DNA of 64,000 bases from positions 1 to 64,000 of the forward strand of contig SHUM01000005.1 of NCBI GenBank assembly GCA_009691245.1. The letters are read 5' to 3'. Of the stretch, positions 8,642-17,562 are shown in pieces. The translations under genes and the position numbers were made by a program. The DNA comes from Acidobacteriota bacterium. GTDB lineage: Bacteria > Acidobacteriota > Terriglobia > 2-12-FULL-54-10. The notes under the pieces were generated by a model. It saw only the letters and a program-made list of their open reading frames with translations, did no database searches and was not told where the DNA came from. Each line of letters starts with the position of its first letter. Position 1 is the stretch's first letter.

Positions 8642-9622
8642 TTATTGATGAGCCGCCGGGGCGGGCGTTTCCGTGTAGCTGGTGGCCATGGAACGGAACG
8701 CAGGCAGATACTGTTCCCACTTTTCCGGTGAGACGAATCCTTCGATCACCATGTCATTCTTTGCCGTGCGTATGACCATAAGGTAGATGCGTACCGGGAC
8801 TTGCTGCGATGCTTCCTTGGCTTCCGCGGTGATTTCGTAAGCGTTGAATTCGCCAACCTTAGTGGCCCTTTCCATCAAGTTCGTGACTTCAGTGAACTGC
8901 GAGTTGGCGGTGAGTTCCGCCTTGGCGAAGGTCTCAATCGGCGCTACCACGGTGGCATCGGAGGGAAAAACCAATACGATCGGTTCGTCGGGCGTGAGCG
9001 CCTCTTCGGCTTCCTTGCGCACCAGCAGCACGCCGCCGGGGCGTCGTCCGCGAATCTCGAAGGCATCGTCAAAATTCAGTTTAAAGCTCAGTCCGGAGAA
9101 CGGATCAATCGTCCTGGTGGGGTCCCATTTGATGCCCAACATGCTGGCGCGCAGCGAGGATGCCAGCTCGGCTTCGGCCTTCTCCGGCACCGTTGCCGCG
9201 ATCATCACCGTGGATGAACCTTGACCAAACAGCAGCAGCCAGTTATGAAACACCGTCCCCTCGTCGGTGCGCGCGATGACCATGAGCGTGCCCTCCACGC
9301 CGTTCACCTGCACCTGCTCGGACTTCACCATGCGCATGGAACGGTCAGTTCCGACTCCCTGCGTGAAACTATCCATCACTTCAGTGAATGGCCCGGGCAC
9401 TTCCGTAATCACGATGGAGGCTCCGCGGTCGGCTCGGGTAACGCCGGGGAAGCCGGGCACGAGCGAGAAACCTTCCGGCACCACCATGCTGACGCGGGTG
9501 AGCGGAATGTCGGCATATACGCCGCCTGAGGCGGCAGCTGGCGCAGCCTCCTGCGCCACGGCCAGGCTTTGCATCGCCATCCACAACGCGATGGCCATCC
9601 CCCCGATCAGTTGCTTGCTCAT
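8642..9622 (-). CDS. Secreted protein of unknown function
   Basis: About 326 residues. An N-terminal signal peptide is clear: MSKQLIGGMAIALWMAMQ followed by SLAVAQEA with an Ala-rich cleavage region. The mature part has alternating beta-like and amphipathic stretches but no motif I recognise; two similar halves may exist (VVPEGFSLVPGFPGV and FSGLSFKLNFDDAFEI each open a segment). ATG at 9622 is preferred over 9643 because AGGAGA lies six bases upstream and it opens directly into the signal peptide. It is 62 bases downstream of purB on the same strand, so may share its transcript. Export to the periplasm is likely. Confidence 0.72.
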   Translation of the reverse strand: MSKQLIGGMAIALWMAMQSLAVAQEAAPAAASGGVYADIPLTRVSMVVPEGFSLVPGFPGVTRADRGASIVITEVPGPFTEVMDSFTQGVGTDRSMRMVKSEQVQVNGVEGTLMVIARTDEGTVFHNWLLLFGQGSSTVMIAATVPEKAEAELASSLRASMLGIKWDPTRTIDPFSGLSFKLNFDDAFEIRGRRPGGVLLVRKEAEEALTPDEPIVLVFPSDATVVAPIETFAKAELTANSQFTEVTNLMERATKVGEFNAYEITAEAKEASQQVPVRIYLMVIRTAKNDMVIEGFVSPEKWEQYLPAFRSMATSYTETPAPAAHQ

Positions 9623-9684
9623 TCTAATTCTCCTCTCCCGCACCAGTCGCGCTGGCTATTGGGTTCTTAAACTTTTTTCTCTCG

Positions 9685-10986
9685 CTAGGGCTCATTTGCA
9701 AACACGCGTTTGAAGATGGCATCGACGTTGCGCAACTGTCGCTGTACGGAAAAAGCCTTGTCGATCTCGGCTGAGCTAAGAGTGCGCGCGATGTCCTCAT
9801 CGGCACCGACCAGCGCGCGAAAATCCTCGCCGTTCTGCCAGGCGCGCATGGCGGTGCGCTGCACCCACAGATAAGCCTGCTCACGCAAGGCACCCTTGGT
9901 GGTCAGATCGAGCAGCAATTGGCCGGAGAAGACCAGTCCACGGGTCATCTCCAGGTTCTTTATCATGCGCTCGGGATAGACCAATAACTGATCCAGTACG
10001 CGCGTGGTGCGATCCAGCAGGTAGTCGGTGAGGATGGTGCTGTCGGGCAGGATGACGCGCTCGACGGACGAGTGGGAGATGTCGCGCTCGTGCCACAGCG
10101 CCACATTCTCGAGCGCTGCCTGCGCGTTGCCGCGGACCACGCGCGCCAGTCCGCAGATCTGCTCGCAGGTTACCGGATTGCGCTTATGCGGCATCGCCGA
10201 AGAACCCTTTTGCCCGCTGCCGAAAAACTCTTCCGCCTCGCGCACTTCGGTGCGTTGCAGGCCGCGAATCTCCAGCGCGATCTTGTCGAGCGTAGCGGTA
10301 ATCAAGGCCAGCGTGGAAACGTAATGCGCGTGGCGGTCGCGCTGAATCACCTGACTCGATATCGCCGCGGGCGCGAGTCCCAGCCGCGCGCAAATCTTAT
10401 CTTCCACCTCGGGGCCAACGTGCGCGAATGTACCCACCGCGCCGGAAATTTTCCCCACGGCCATCTGTGCGGAGGCGTCTTCCATGCGCGCGATATTGCG
10501 CTGCGTCTCGGAATACCAGTTGGCGAATTTTAATCCAAAGGTGATGGGCTCGGCGTGTACGCCGTGCGTGCGGCCAATCATGACCGTGTGCTGAAACTCC
10601 AGCGCGCGGCGCTTGAGCACGTCGCTCAGTTTGCGCAAGCCCTCCATGATGATCGCCGAGGCCTCGCGCAGCAGCAGGTTCTGCGCCGTATCCACCACGT
10701 CGTTCGAGGTCAGGCCATAGTGCAGGTAGCGCGACTCCGGGCCAAGATTTTCCGACACGGCGGTGGTGAAGGCGATGACGTCATGCTTCACCTCGGCCTC
10801 AATCTCGTTGATGCGGCGCACGTCGAAGCGCGCCTTCTCGCGGATGGCGCGGGCGGCCTCGGCGGGAATCTCGCCCTGCTCGGCAAGCACCTCGGCGGCG
10901 GCGGTCTCCACCTCCAGCCACTTGCGAAACTTGTTTTCCTCGCTCCAGACAGCGCCCATTGCCGGGCGCGTATAACGGGCTATCAA
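9685..10986 (-). CDS. purB: Adenylosuccinate lyase
   Basis: Cytoplasmic lyase that acts twice in purine synthesis, releasing fumarate from SAICAR and from adenylosuccinate. The 433-residue length is typical. The family signature [16 protein letters not shown] is intact, with [14 protein letters not shown] and [13 protein letters not shown] for the other active-site regions. The start codon is TTG, preceded by GAGGTGA. It follows the WalJ-type gene by about 30 bases on the same strand and precedes the secreted-protein gene, so a three-gene leftward operon is likely. Confidence 0.95.
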   Translation of the reverse strand: MIARYTRPAMGAVWSEENKFRKWLEVETAAAEVLAEQGEIPAEAARAIREKARFDVRRINEIEAEVKHDVIAFTTAVSENLGPESRYLHYGLTSNDVVDTAQNLLLREASAIIMEGLRKLSDVLKRRALEFQHTVMIGRTHGVHAEPITFGLKFANWYSETQRNIARMEDASAQMAVGKISGAVGTFAHVGPEVEDKICARLGLAPAAISSQVIQRDRHAHYVSTLALITATLDKIALEIRGLQRTEVREAEEFFGSGQKGSSAMPHKRNPVTCEQICGLARVVRGNAQAALENVALWHERDISHSSVERVILPDSTILTDYLLDRTTRVLDQLLVYPERMIKNLEMTRGLVFSGQLLLDLTTKGALREQAYLWVQRTAMRAWQNGEDFRALVGADEDIARTLSSAEIDKAFSVQRQLRNVDAIFKRVFANEP

Positions 10987-11016
10987 AGCATCACCTCTAA
11001 AAAGAATTGCTCTTCT

Positions 11017-11787
11017 TCAAAACTCAAATAATTCGCTGGCTTCGTCCTGCTGGCTGATTACCACGCGGGTCTGCGGGCGGCTGCGCGATTCCAGCGCGGC
11101 GGTGGCTTCCACTTGCGCGATCTGCGGATGATTATTCTGCTCGCTCAAATGCGCCAGGATGATCGTCTGCGCCTGACCGTCAAACTCGTCGCGCAGAAAT
11201 TCCCCGAGCGCCGTATTCGACAGATGCCCCGTCCGTCCCATCACCCGTTGCTTCAGATGCCACGGATACGGCCCGCTGCGCAGCATCTCCAGATCATGAT
11301 TCGACTCCAGGATCATGGCCGCGCAGCCGCGCAGGTAGTGCTTCACATTCTCCGGCAAATATCCCAAATCCGTCGCCAGCGCCACGCGAACCCCCGCCGC
11401 CGTGAAGCGATACGCCACCGGATCGACCGCGTCGTGCGGGATGGTGAACGGCTCAATGGTCAGATCGGCGATCTGAAATTCCTGGCCCGGCGCGATGGTC
11501 TCCACCACGGGCAATGCAATCTGGGGCGACAGCGCCGCGCGCGTCGCAGCCGTTATATATACCGGAATGCGGTACTTCTTGGCGAGCCGGCCCAGACCCC
11601 CGACATGGTCCGAGTGCTCGTGCGTAATCAAAATCGCCGACAGCGATTCCAGCCGCTCGCCGATGCCCGCCAACCGTCGCTCGGTCTCCCGGCCACTGAA
11701 GCCGGCGTCCACCAGAATCTTGGCTTGCTCCGTGGCCAGGAACGTGCAGTTTCCGCCGCTGCCGCTGCCCAGCACCGCAAAACGAAT
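11017..11787 (-). CDS. MBL-fold metallo-hydrolase, WalJ/YycJ type
   Basis: Metallo-beta-lactamase-fold protein with the metal motif ITHEHSDHVGG, a histidine in FTIPHDAVDPV and ESNHD near the third ligand. The family (YycJ/WalJ) is described as an exonuclease-like hydrolase; here the role is inferred only. The usual N-terminus of the family is MRFxVLGSGSxGN. The matching residues RFAVLGSGSGGN are preceded by an ATT codon at 11787-11785, with GGGAGG 11 bases upstream. The nearest standard start, GTG at 11775, would cut into the first beta strand. The start is therefore unresolved. It heads the purB operon and is divergent from manC. Confidence 0.82.
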   Translation of the reverse strand: MRFAVLGSGSGGNCTFLATEQAKILVDAGFSGRETERRLAGIGERLESLSAILITHEHSDHVGGLGRLAKKYRIPVYITAATRAALSPQIALPVVETIAPGQEFQIADLTIEPFTIPHDAVDPVAYRFTAAGVRVALATDLGYLPENVKHYLRGCAAMILESNHDLEMLRSGPYPWHLKQRVMGRTGHLSNTALGEFLRDEFDGQAQTIILAHLSEQNNHPQIAQVEATAALESRSRPQTRVVISQQDEASELFEF

Positions 11788-12018
11788 ACTGATGGCGTCC
11801 TCCCGCTGCGCCGCGCGCAGATTTCTAATTGCTCGCTTGAATTGGGCCGTGCGCCCTTAGTTTATCACTAGTCCCAAACAGGTGTCCGCTTGCCCAGTGG
11901 AAAAAACCGTTAGAATGGTAATTTGCCGCCCGACGATTGGCTTCCTTCAGTTCCTTATATTGCGGAGAGAGAATGCGCGCTGATAGCTGCTGGTCGCCAC
12001 GGGTAGAATGATTCGTTC

Positions 12019-13140
12019 ATGAAAACTACGAAGGTCGCATCCAACTCGACTTCGCTTAACGTGCACCTCTACGGCGTGATACTTGCCGGCGGTCGAGGCA
12101 CGCGCTTCTGGCCGCGCAGCCGCGCCGCGCATCCCAAACAGTTGATGAATTTTATCGGCGGAACGAGCCTGTTGCAGCAGACTGTTGCGCGATTGGCTCC
12201 GCTGATTCCCGCCGAGCGCATCTGGGTCTTCACCAACGAACTGCTGCTCAAGCAGGTCCGCAAGCAGTTGCCCGGCGTGCCGCCCGAGCAGATCATCGCC
12301 GAACCGGTCCAGCGCAACACAGGGCCGTGCGCGGGTCTGGCCGCCGAACTGATCCTGCGGCGTGATCCCGATGCGGTGCTCGGCATGTTTCCCTCCGATC
12401 AGACGATTGCAGACGAGCACGCATTTCTGAAAGTAGTCCGGCTGGCCGTGGCGCAGGCGGCGCGCCATAAGATTGTCGTGCTGGGGATTGCTCCGCGCTG
12501 GCCCGAGACGGGCTACGGCTACATGGAGTTTTCCAGGCGCCCGGCTCGCCGCAATTCGCAGGCGCTGCCCGTGTTGCGTTTCCGCGAGAAGCCCAAGTTG
12601 AGCGTGGCCCAGCGCTATCTGAAGGCCGGACGCTTTTTCTGGAACAGTGGAATGTTTTTTTGGCGAGCATCGTTGCTTCGTGAACAATTGCAACAGCACC
12701 TTCCCGCCACCGCATCCGTGCTGAATCAGATCGCTGAACGCATGGCGGCATCCTCCGTGGGCCGCGGCCAGCGCGTGTTGAGGGAGCTGTATCCGGACTG
12801 CGAGAATATCTCGGTGGACTTCGCGGTGCTTGAAAAAGCGCGCGGCATTGTGGGCATCCCGTGCGAGGTGGGCTGGAGCGATGTAGGCAGTTGGAACGCG
12901 GTCTACGACCTGCTCCAGAAAGATTCACGGGCCAATGTTTTGCGCAGCGAATCCTTGCTGATCGATTCCAGCGGCCTGCTGGTGGATGTGCCCGGAAAAT
13001 TATTCGCGGCCATCGGGATTGCTGATCTGATCGTGGTTGAAACCGGTGGCGCCCTGTTGGTGGCTCGGCGCGATCGCGCGCAGGACGTTTCACGATTAGT
13101 GAAGCAGCTTGAATTGGCGCGGAGGAACGAGTTGCTGTGA
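12019..13140 (+). CDS. manC: Mannose-1-phosphate guanylyltransferase
   Basis: Makes GDP-mannose from GTP and mannose-1-phosphate for surface polysaccharides. The 373-residue protein has the nucleotidyltransferase signature GVILAGGRGTRFWPRS near residue 20, the motif REKPKLSVAQRYLKAG and FFWNSGMFFWRAS; it lacks the extra isomerase domain of bifunctional ManC proteins. Its stop overlaps the GTG start of the phosphohexomutase gene (GTGA), so the two are translationally coupled and together convert mannose-6-phosphate to GDP-mannose. Confidence 0.9.
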   Translation: MKTTKVASNSTSLNVHLYGVILAGGRGTRFWPRSRAAHPKQLMNFIGGTSLLQQTVARLAPLIPAERIWVFTNELLLKQVRKQLPGVPPEQIIAEPVQRNTGPCAGLAAELILRRDPDAVLGMFPSDQTIADEHAFLKVVRLAVAQAARHKIVVLGIAPRWPETGYGYMEFSRRPARRNSQALPVLRFREKPKLSVAQRYLKAGRFFWNSGMFFWRASLLREQLQQHLPATASVLNQIAERMAASSVGRGQRVLRELYPDCENISVDFAVLEKARGIVGIPCEVGWSDVGSWNAVYDLLQKDSRANVLRSESLLIDSSGLLVDVPGKLFAAIGIADLIVVETGGALLVARRDRAQDVSRLVKQLELARRNELL

Positions 13141-14558
13141 CCTCTCCAACCTGTCCCATTAAATTCGGCACCGACGGCTGGCGCGCGCTGATCGCCGAGG
13201 ATTACACGTTCGATAACGTCCGCTGGGCCGCGCGCGGCGTGGCCCAATATCTGATCGACACGGGAGATGCGGATAAGGGCGTGGCCATTGGTTATGACTG
13301 CCGCTTCATGAGCGAGCGCTTTGCGCGCGCCGCCGCCGAAACCATCGCCGCCGCGGGCATTCCCGCGCATCTCGGATCGAGTTACGCTCCCACTCCGGCG
13401 GTGGCCTGCGCCATCCGCCAGCATCAGCTCGCCGGAGGCATCGTCATCACCGCCAGCCACAATCCCTGGGCCTGGAACGGATTCAAGTTCAAGGCCAGCT
13501 ACGGCGGTTCAGCGGGCCCGGAGATCATCAAAAAAGTTGAAGCCGTTTTGCCCCAGGTGGCCGCCGCGGATTCTTTGCGCCGCCCGCCCGCCGCTCTCGA
13601 AGAGGTCGATCTCGTTGCGCCGTACGTGGCGCATCTCGAAAAGGTAATTCATCTGGATGCCATCGCCCGGCGCGGTTTTCAGTTTGTCGTCGATCCGCTG
13701 TACGGAGCGGCGCGTGGCCATTTCCAGCAGCTATTCACGCGCTACAAAATTCGCAGCACGGAGATACATGGCGAGGCGGACCCACTCTTCGGCGGCCTGA
13801 ATCCCGAGCCGATTGAGCCGCACATCGCCGCATTGCAAAAAGCGGTGGTGGAGCGGCGCGCCGATGCTGGCTTCACCACCGACGGCGACGCCGACCGCAT
13901 CGGCGCGGTGGATCGCGACGGACGGTTCATCGACTCACACCGGATTTTTTCCATCCTGCTGCAATATCTGGTGGAGGTGCGCGGACTGAAGGGCGCGGTG
14001 ATCAAGACGTTTTCCACCACCAAGCTGGTGGATCAACTGGCGAAGAAACACGCGTTGGAGCTCATCGAGACGCCCATCGGCTTCAAACATATCTGCGACC
14101 ACATGCTGGCGCGCGAGGTGATCATCGGCGGTGAAGAGAGCGGCGGCATCGGCGTTCCCTCGCTCGGCGGGCCGGAGCGCGACGGCATGATGAACGGCTT
14201 GCTGCTGGCCGAGGCCATGGCTCATTATGGGAAGTCGCTTGGCGAATTGGTGGATGAGTTGCACCGCGAGTTCGGCCCGCATTACTACGGACGCGTCGAT
14301 CTCCATCTGAAAGCAGGCCAGAAGGAACGCGCCATCGAGCAGGCCTCGGCGGATGGTTTAACGACGTTCGCTGGCATCGGCGTGGAGAAGCGCGAGATGC
14401 TGGATGGCGTGAAGCTGTATTTCGATGCCGGGCGCGGCTGGCTGTTGGTTCGCCCGTCAGGCACCGAGCCGTTGCTGCGCGTTTACTGCGAGGCCCGTTC
14501 CGAAAATCTGGTGCATGACGCGCTGGCCGCCACCGAGAAGCTGATTCGCGCTCTGTGA
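13137..14558 (+). CDS. Phosphomannomutase / phosphoglucomutase
   Basis: Alpha-D-phosphohexomutase of 473 residues that shifts phosphate between C6 and C1 of hexoses. The phosphoserine loop ITASHNPWAWNGFK, the metal loop TTDGDADRIGAVD and the C-terminal sugar-phosphate loop RPSGTEPLLRVY are all present. The four-base overlap with the manC stop favours a mannose role, but the family often accepts glucose too. Start GTG is set by that overlap and by the conserved KFGTDGWRA motif that follows at once. Confidence 0.9.
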   Translation: MTSPTCPIKFGTDGWRALIAEDYTFDNVRWAARGVAQYLIDTGDADKGVAIGYDCRFMSERFARAAAETIAAAGIPAHLGSSYAPTPAVACAIRQHQLAGGIVITASHNPWAWNGFKFKASYGGSAGPEIIKKVEAVLPQVAAADSLRRPPAALEEVDLVAPYVAHLEKVIHLDAIARRGFQFVVDPLYGAARGHFQQLFTRYKIRSTEIHGEADPLFGGLNPEPIEPHIAALQKAVVERRADAGFTTDGDADRIGAVDRDGRFIDSHRIFSILLQYLVEVRGLKGAVIKTFSTTKLVDQLAKKHALELIETPIGFKHICDHMLAREVIIGGEESGGIGVPSLGGPERDGMMNGLLLAEAMAHYGKSLGELVDELHREFGPHYYGRVDLHLKAGQKERAIEQASADGLTTFAGIGVEKREMLDGVKLYFDAGRGWLLVRPSGTEPLLRVYCEARSENLVHDALAATEKLIRAL

Positions 14559-14580
14559 GCGCGGTTTTAGGTTCACCGTA

Positions 14581-14612
14581 TTCGCACGGGTCAGCAAGCG
14601 GACCCGTGCGAA
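14581..14612 (+). terminator. Perfect hairpin between the phosphohexomutase gene and murA
   Basis: A perfect 12-bp inverted repeat, TTCGCACGGGTC at 14581-14592 and GACCCGTGCGAA at 14601-14612, with an 8-nt loop. It lies 23 bases after the mutase stop and 33 before murA. No T tract follows, so it is not a standard intrinsic terminator; it may dampen read-through or protect the 3' end. Confidence 0.4.
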
Positions 14613-14644
14613 GTCACGAGTTAGCAATCGACGACTGAGGTCTT

Positions 14645-15943
14645 ATGGATCGTTTTCGAATTCAAGGCGGAACGCCGCTGCGAGGAACGGTGCGCACCAG
14701 TGGCGCAAAGAATGCCGCTCTGCCGTGTCTCGCCGCGAGCCTGCTGACCGATGAGCCGGTCATACTCCGCAACCTTCCTTCTGTCCGTGATATCCGCACC
14801 ACCTGCGGCTTGCTGAAATCGCTGGGCGTGGAGATCGCGGAAGACGAGCAAAGCTGGGCCTGGCCGCCGACCTCGGCGCGGCAACTCAAGATTCACGCCG
14901 CGCAGTTGCCCTCTGTCGAAGTTCCCTGGGAACAGGTACGCACCATGCGCGCCTCCACGCTGATTCTTGGCCCACTCGTTGCCCGCTGCGGCGAGGCCCG
15001 CGTGTCGCTGCCGGGCGGCTGCGCCATCGGCGCGCGGCCGATTGATCTGCACATCAAGGGCCTCGAAAAACTGGGGGCCGAGATTACCACCGAGCACGGC
15101 ATGGTCATCGCGCGCGCGCAGCGCCTGCGCGGCGGACGCATCTACTTTGACCGCATCACGGTTACCGGCACGGAAGATTTGCTGATGGCGGCCACGCTCG
15201 CCGAGGGCGAGACGATTCTCGACAACGCCGCGCGCGAGCCCGAGGTGGAAGACCTGGCCAATCTGCTCATCAAGATGGGCGCGAAGATCGAAGGCGCGGG
15301 CACCTCCACGATTCGCGTCGTGGGCGTTGAGCGGCTGCGCGGCGCGGAGCATACCATCATCCCGGATCGCATCGAGGCTGGAACGTTTCTGGCCGCTTCA
15401 GGCATCACCGGCGGCGACATTGTGGTGGAAGATTGCTGTCCCGACCACCTCACGGCGGCCATCGAGAAGTTTCGCGCGGCGGGCATGACCATTACCTCGC
15501 CCACGCCAACCAGCCTGCGCGCGACCGGGCCGGCCCCAGGAGGAATGTTGCGCGCCGCCGATATGACCACCGCCGAGCATCCCGGCTTTCCCACCGACAT
15601 GCAGGCGCAGTACATGGCGCTGGCCACGCAGGCCGAAGGAATTTCAGTAATTACCGAAAATATTTTCGAGAATCGCTTCATGCACGCGCCGGAACTGGCG
15701 CGCATGGGCGCCGACATTCGCGTGGAGGGCAATCGCGCCGTGGTGCGCGGCAAGACCCCACTAAGCGGCGCGGGCATCACCGCCAGCGACCTGCGCGCCA
15801 GCGCGTCGCTGGTGCTGGCGGGCCTGGCCGCCGAAGGCGAGACCATCCTCGAGCGCGTCTACCACATCGACCGCGGCTACGAGCGCATCGAAGAAAAACT
15901 GAATAGTCTCGGCGCCCGCATCATCCGCGAACCCTCCGAGTAA
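14645..15943 (+). CDS. murA: UDP-N-acetylglucosamine 1-carboxyvinyltransferase
   Basis: First committed enzyme of peptidoglycan synthesis; transfers enolpyruvate from PEP to UDP-GlcNAc in the cytoplasm. Length 432 is normal. The lysine of SGAKNA near residue 22 is present, and the loop [16 protein letters not shown] carries the catalytic cysteine, so fosfomycin sensitivity is expected by analogy (family knowledge). The motif [15 protein letters not shown] and the C-terminal [13 protein letters not shown] are also intact. Its 3' end converges on the HigA-type antitoxin gene with a gap of six bases. Confidence 0.96.
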   Translation: MDRFRIQGGTPLRGTVRTSGAKNAALPCLAASLLTDEPVILRNLPSVRDIRTTCGLLKSLGVEIAEDEQSWAWPPTSARQLKIHAAQLPSVEVPWEQVRTMRASTLILGPLVARCGEARVSLPGGCAIGARPIDLHIKGLEKLGAEITTEHGMVIARAQRLRGGRIYFDRITVTGTEDLLMAATLAEGETILDNAAREPEVEDLANLLIKMGAKIEGAGTSTIRVVGVERLRGAEHTIIPDRIEAGTFLAASGITGGDIVVEDCCPDHLTAAIEKFRAAGMTITSPTPTSLRATGPAPGGMLRAADMTTAEHPGFPTDMQAQYMALATQAEGISVITENIFENRFMHAPELARMGADIRVEGNRAVVRGKTPLSGAGITASDLRASASLVLAGLAAEGETILERVYHIDRGYERIEEKLNSLGARIIREPSE

Positions 15944-15949
15944 TTCTTG

Positions 15950-16210
15950 CTAAGCAACGGAATGTCGGGCGACTTCCCATCCGGGGAAGAGCAGGACGGC
16001 GGGGTGGCACTGCAATGCGCGGGCCAGGACTTTGGCGCGCTCCACACCCAGGCGCACGCGATCATTTTCGATTGCAGAAAGCGCTGCCTGGGATAAGCCG
16101 GTCAACTGGGCCAGTTCGTTTTGGCTGTAACCCTGCAACTCGCGCAGGATTCGAACGGATTCTCCTGCGGAAACCTGAATGCGCTTTTTGGCGGGCAGAA
16201 ACGATTTCAT
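15950..16210 (-). CDS. HigA-like XRE-family antitoxin
   Basis: An 86-residue protein with one helix-turn-helix domain: SVRILRELQGYSQNELAQLTG is followed by SQAALSAIENDRVRLG, the recognition helix region of Cro/C1 proteins. It follows a RelE-like gene by one base, giving the toxin-first order of HigBA modules. The ATG at 16210 is chosen because GGAGGGA lies six bases upstream, within the end of the toxin gene; an earlier in-frame ATG at 16231 overlaps the toxin. Likely neutralises the toxin and represses the shared promoter. Confidence 0.85.
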   Translation of the reverse strand: MKSFLPAKKRIQVSAGESVRILRELQGYSQNELAQLTGLSQAALSAIENDRVRLGVERAKVLARALQCHPAVLLFPGWEVARHSVA

Positions 16211-16211
16211 G

Positions 16212-16493
16212 CTAATCCCTCCGGTAATCATGCGGCGTAATATGCAGCACGCGGTATAGAAGTTCTTCCGGCAAGACCTGATAGATCACCCGAAACTGCA
16301 ATCCTAAACATGAAGACCGATACCCCTTCCATTGGCCTTGCAGGGCCTCGTCGTGGAAACCCTTAATCAGACGGAGTCCTATGGGCCCAGATATTTCTGC
16401 GATGTCCTTCCACTTTTCATAACGCTTCAGGATTTCTTTCGGCATCACGTCGAGCTGTTTATCCACGCGCCGGTGCTCGACGATTTGCCACAT
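16212..16493 (-). CDS. HigB/RelE-like mRNA interferase toxin
   Basis: A 93-residue basic protein of the RelE superfamily: MPKEILKRYEKWKDIAEISG, then GLQFRVIYQVLPEELLYRVL and a C-terminal HDYRRD. Such toxins cleave mRNA in the ribosomal A site. It precedes the XRE antitoxin gene. The ATG at 16493 lies only five bases from the -10 box of a consensus promoter, so the message is probably leaderless; no ribosome binding site is possible upstream. The C-terminal His-Asp-Tyr-Arg-Arg cluster suggests an intact active site, unlike the truncated RelE at 8.3 kb. Confidence 0.85.
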   Translation of the reverse strand: MWQIVEHRRVDKQLDVMPKEILKRYEKWKDIAEISGPIGLRLIKGFHDEALQGQWKGYRSSCLGLQFRVIYQVLPEELLYRVLHITPHDYRRD

Positions 16494-16498
16494 ATCTT

Positions 16499-16528
16499 AT
16501 TATATATATGTCGTATTTAAGATGTCAA
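16499..16528 (-). promoter_or_regulatory. Consensus sigma-70 promoter of the HigBA-like operon
   Basis: Read leftward, a perfect -35 TTGACA (16528-16523) and perfect -10 TATAAT (16504-16499) are separated by 18 bases. The predicted start of transcription falls at or next to the toxin ATG at 16493. The surrounding AT-rich stretch with TATATATA stands out from the GC-rich neighbours and may also be the repressor site. Confidence 0.8.
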
Positions 16529-16533
16529 GACGG

Positions 16534-17310
16534 CTATGGCTTACTTATAAACCTAAGTAAATTAGCGGTGGTGGCGGCGCCGATTTCTTCCGGCGTGACA
16601 TTCTGCGCGGCGGCCAGGGTAGCGGCGACGAGTGATATGAATGACGGTTCGTTGCGCTTGCCGCGATGGGGGACGGGGGCGAGGAACGGCGCGTCGGTTT
16701 CGGTCAGGAGCACGTTGCGCGGGAGTTGCGCGGCGACTTCGCGGAGGTTGGCGGCCTTGGGGAAAGTGATGTTGCCGGCGAATGAGATGTAGAAGCCCAT
16801 GTCCATGCCGCGCCGCGCATCCGCCAGCGTGCCGCTGAAGCAGTGCAGAATGCCGCCGAGGCCGGTGCGTTTCCAGTGTTGCTCCATCAGCATGAGGCAG
16901 TCGGACCAGGCGTCGCGGCAGTGGATGACGATGGGCAGGCGCGCGGCGGCGGCCAGCTCCATCTGCTGAATGAAAACCTTGTACTGGATGTCGCGCGGTG
17001 AGTGGTCGTGGAAGTAGTCGAGGCCGATCTCGCCGATGGCGACGATCCTGGGATGCGCGGCGAGCGCGGACATCTCAGCAAAGTGCTCGTCGCGCGCGTC
17101 CTTGGCGTCGTGGGGATGAATGCCTGTGGTGGCCCAAACGTTTTCGCGGCCTTCGGCGATGGTGAGGCCCGAGCGCAGATGCGCGGGACCGTTCGCTCCG
17201 CCCATGGCGATGATGTATTCCACTCCGGCGGCGCGGGCGCGCGCGAAGACTTCTTCGCGGTCGGCGTCGAAGTCGGGGAATTCGAGATGGCAGTGTGAGT
17301 CGACGAACAT
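16534..17310 (-). CDS. tatD: TatD-family metal-dependent hydrolase
   Basis: TIM-barrel amidohydrolase-type nuclease of 258 residues. The DxH motif is in FVDSHCHLEFPDFD at the N-terminus; GEIGLDYFHDHSP carries the conserved acidic residue, IVIHCRDAW and ILHCFSG the further histidines, and LLTETDAPFLAP the C-terminal Asp. TatD proteins act as 3'-5' DNA exonucleases in several bacteria. It is the gene downstream of metG, a common pairing in bacteria, separated here by a palindromic repeat. Its 3' end lies within a few bases of the HigBA promoter. Confidence 0.93.
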   Translation of the reverse strand: MFVDSHCHLEFPDFDADREEVFARARAAGVEYIIAMGGANGPAHLRSGLTIAEGRENVWATTGIHPHDAKDARDEHFAEMSALAAHPRIVAIGEIGLDYFHDHSPRDIQYKVFIQQMELAAAARLPIVIHCRDAWSDCLMLMEQHWKRTGLGGILHCFSGTLADARRGMDMGFYISFAGNITFPKAANLREVAAQLPRNVLLTETDAPFLAPVPHRGKRNEPSFISLVAATLAAAQNVTPEEIGAATTANLLRFISKP

Positions 17311-17562
17311 AGAAGTCAGGAGACAGGAGTTAGAAGTCAGAATGAAAACCGAAAGCAGATTCCTCGCTGCGCTCGGAATGACAACGTTACAAAAGCAGGT
17401 CCTTCGCTCCGCTCAGGATGATGACGCGACGGCGCCGTTATGTAATCAGAGCCCCGACCGCCAGGGAGTGGGCACGTTAGACGATTGTCCCTGACTGCGG
17501 GAAGTGCCCCCTCCCTGGCGGTCGGGGCTCTGATACTCAGACAAATACACAGACAAAATGCG
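17311..17562. other. Repeat-bearing gap between metG and tatD
   Basis: This gap has no gene. It contains two related short segments, CTCGCTGCGCTCGGAATGAC and CTTCGCTCCGCTCAGGATGA, and then the palindromic element at 17446-17533. Upstream of the tatD start I see no clear promoter. Confidence 0.5.
17446..17533. repeat. Palindromic intergenic element, copy 3
   Basis: Arms at 17446-17475 and 17504-17533 match as inverted copies at 29 of 30 positions; core CCGACCGCCAGGGAGTGGG. Same family as the copies near 0, 2.7 and 46.4 kb. Here it separates two genes on the same strand. Confidence 0.85.

Noticed and set aside
14581-14612. Riboswitch or attenuator before murA
   Set aside because: It is a single perfect hairpin with no alternative pairing partner or leader peptide seen; recorded only as a hairpin.
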